DNA from: Aricia agestis
Lineage: Eukaryota; Arthropoda; Insecta; Lepidoptera; Lycaenidae
NCBI RefSeq assembly: GCF_905147365.1
Contig: NC_056425.1
Location: 2,053,501-2,117,500, forward strand
Length of the DNA stretch: 64,000 nucleotides
Direction of reading: 5' to 3'
Of the stretch, positions 61,983 to 64,000 are shown in pieces. The notes under the pieces are model-generated. The model had not been told where the DNA came from and searched no databases. It saw only the letters and a list, made by a program, of their open reading frames with translations. Within the stretch, counting starts at the first letter, position 1, and each line of letters begins with the position of its first letter. A program made the position numbers and the translations under genes.

Positions 61983-62342
61983 AATAATAATAGCTCCCAC
62001 ACCGGTTTCGGTGACGGTGGCCATTTTCATTGAAACTAGGCCAGCTACGCAGGAGTAATTTTATAGTGCCCAAGTGTGTGCGCAGTACACAAGAGCATTC
62101 TCTATTCCTTTACTCTCATAACCCAGTGGGACGGAAGACCGACACGACCGGCGAGAGATCAGGCGCAGGACCGACTTTTTACATGCCCATCCGACGCATG
62201 GATCATCTTACTTGTCAGACAATCAGGTGATCAGCCTGCATTGTCCTAACCTAACTTGGAAATAACATTTTTCCAACGCGGGTATCGAACCCACGACCTC
62301 CGAGTCAAGAGCCGCGCTCTATACCACTAGACCACGGAGGCG
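61983..62342 (-). mobile_element. tRNA-derived SINE I, copy 3
   Basis: A-box TGGTCTAGTGG and B-box GGTTCGATACC intact. A 12-bp target duplication taatttatgtat lies at 61971-61982 and 62344-62355. Confidence 0.87.
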
Positions 62343-62355
62343 TTAATTTATGTAT

Positions 62356-63520
62356 GTACGACCTATAAGTAAGTACCTATTAGTAACGCTAAAATAAAGT
62401 GACTGAACTATATGAACTGAAACTAGCGGGCCATGGACCATGGTATCATTTTGATGATAGATATTTTTCATCCCAACTTGAAAAGTTGATGTCACAATTT
62501 TGTTATTTTTTCAAAAGTTGAACCGCCAAAATGATGACCATCTGCATGGTCGAAATTCATAATAACCCAGGACTACAAGTGTAAAGAAACTTTAATAACA
62601 GCCTAGTGTAAAACTGTGACCTGCCTGTGAACAGGTGTCTGAACAGTGGCTTGAAGCGACAATTTCCTGTAATTTCTCGTCTCCTGCTTCCCACGAAGGG
62701 TCGACATAATGGCCAGTTATTATAAATGCAAACAAGCCATGGAAACCCGGTTGAAATGGGACAGGTTTTGATGTCGGTCTTTGATGTCTATGGTAAGTAG
62801 AGCCTAAGGCTTTTGACTCCAGGGTGGAGTCCAACGTGATCGTGATCCTATGATAATGACGATAGAAGCATACGTTATTATAATTTATATACATCGATAA
62901 TCTAGATAATACATACTTACAGATAATCATTATTAAAATACGTGTGGCACTGCGGGTCTGAGGCGGTAAAGCATTGACTTTATATGTAATAACTTATACA
63001 ATAATTATAATTCGCATACGTCTAGTCTAAGTTATAGAGGATGCACGTTGCGCACCGCCGCGCTGTACCGGTCGGAGTGGTGGATGTAAAATTTTTTCGT
63101 TACGGAATTTCTTGATTCTGTCGTCGCTAAAAACACTGCGCCAGAATGCAAAAAAACAAGCATGTCGCTTACAACGACTTATATATTTTAAAGCTGCCAG
63201 AATACTGCTCTATTAAAAACAAGATGCAAGTTCCAAAAGTATATTGAAATACGCAACATTCAAATCGTTAGGTCGTTAACACATATTTTATAACCGCAAT
63301 TCCGTGCTGTGTGAAAAAAAAAACAAAGCGCGGCAAAAGTGTTCCAAAATCAAAACATCATTAACCCCCTTGAGATCGCGAATAAAGTGCATCTATGTCA
63401 AATGTCACAAAAGTGTTACAAACAAGTTTTTTCGAGATGTAATCTTTTCCTGGTAACATCTTGTATTTCGTAATCCGAAAGCATAACATACATTTGGCCG
63501 CTAATAGTAATTATATCCAA
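62356..63520. other. intergenic or upstream intron, no gene supported
   Basis: Contains a 112-residue minus frame (62592-62930) with no recognisable domain, and an ATG-ATC-T|GTAAGT site at 62920 that does not match the phase of the secreted protein's next exon. Confidence 0.4.
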
Positions 63521-63898
63521 AATGGTCTGAAATGTGTGCGGTTATGGTCTTAATTAATAATTACACGATTATGAATAATGTAGTTATGATAATGCAATTT
63601 TATTTGTTTAAATTTTAGTTAGGTACTAGCCGGACTTTTACTGAATAGTTAATTTATGTTAACTTTCGTTACAGTTCATAAGGCCATTCTCTCTATCAAT
63701 GATATTATAATGGTCTGAAATGTATGCAGTTATGTTCTTAATTAATAATTACACGATTATGAATACTGTAGTTACGATTATGCAATTTTATTAGTGTACA
63801 CTTTAGTTTATAATATGTTTATAGTCGGATTTTTACAGATAAGCTAATATATGTTAGCTTTGATAAGTGTTCATAAGGCCTATTTCTATCAGTGATAT
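63521..63898. repeat. two-unit tandem duplication (188 bp)
   Basis: aatggtctgaaatgtrtgcrg starts both units; ttaattaataattacacgat and catcaatgatatt-like ends are shared. Confidence 0.85.
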
Positions 63899-64000
63899 TT
63901 AAAGCTCTACTTAGTATAGCTTAGCTGGTCCTACTCTACTGGTTTCGTTATAAAATGAATTTAAATAGATACCACAAAAATAGATAAAGAAGATAGACCG

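Noticed and set aside
62592..62930. 112-codon minus frame
   Set aside because: No recognised domain, no fitting splice phase to the downstream secreted-protein exon; probably chance or repeat.

Overview
The window is AT-rich nuclear DNA from an insect, very probably a lepidopteran and perhaps a butterfly. The evidence is genes split by long GT-AG introns, insect-type protein sequences, and dispersed repeats with the look of lepidopteran SINEs, MITEs and Helitron-like elements. No bacterial operons, CRISPR arrays or phage genes are present. The species cannot be named from sequence alone.

Three protein-coding genes can be supported. (1) An oxysterol-binding-protein-related gene of the ORP9 type occupies almost all of 1-50.2 kb on the minus strand. 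Eleven coding exons were placed by reading splice sites and keeping phase. They encode the N-terminal PH domain, a coiled-coil/linker, a FFAT motif, and the first part of the lipid-binding domain; the gene runs off the left edge. (2) A fatty-acid elongase (ELOVL) lies on the plus strand wholly inside ORP9 intron 1; its last four coding exons are at 37.2-49.2 kb and its first coding exon was not found. (3) A two-exon-plus stretch of a large secreted Pro/Gln-rich protein lies on the minus strand at 52.3-56.2 kb; its first exon was not found.

The two nested genes both act in ER lipid metabolism: the elongase lengthens acyl chains in the ER, and ORP9-type proteins move lipids at ER contact sites through PH and FFAT targeting. 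Whether they are co-regulated is not shown by the sequence.

Most of the rest is transposon-derived: about fourteen copies of one SINE with a pyrimidine-rich middle; five copies of a 0.4-kb repeat ending in a 'gggtacggaaccct' motif; four copies of a ~296-bp inverted-repeat element with exact 8-bp target duplications; two copies of a 1.5-1.8-kb element with 8-bp target duplications and a THAP-like remnant; three tRNA-derived SINEs in 3 kb; two LINE tails; and many foldbacks. Several insertions lie within 12-30 bp of ORP9 splice sites, several are nested, and paralogous copies serve as empty sites for one another. A possible in-phase cassette exon of ORP9 (13245-13322) and a segmental copy of its edge at 8.2 kb are the points most worth testing.

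Region by region: 0-5 kb ORP9 exons 9-11 plus repeats; 5-22 kb a long repeat-filled ORP9 intron with the cassette-exon candidate; 22-31.3 kb ORP9 exons 2-8; 31.3-50.1 kb ORP9 intron 1 hosting ELOVL; 50.2-52.3 kb ORP9 5' side with two large hairpins and nested repeats; 52.3-56.2 kb the secreted protein; 56.2-64 kb intergenic or far-upstream intron, rich in SINEs and MITEs.
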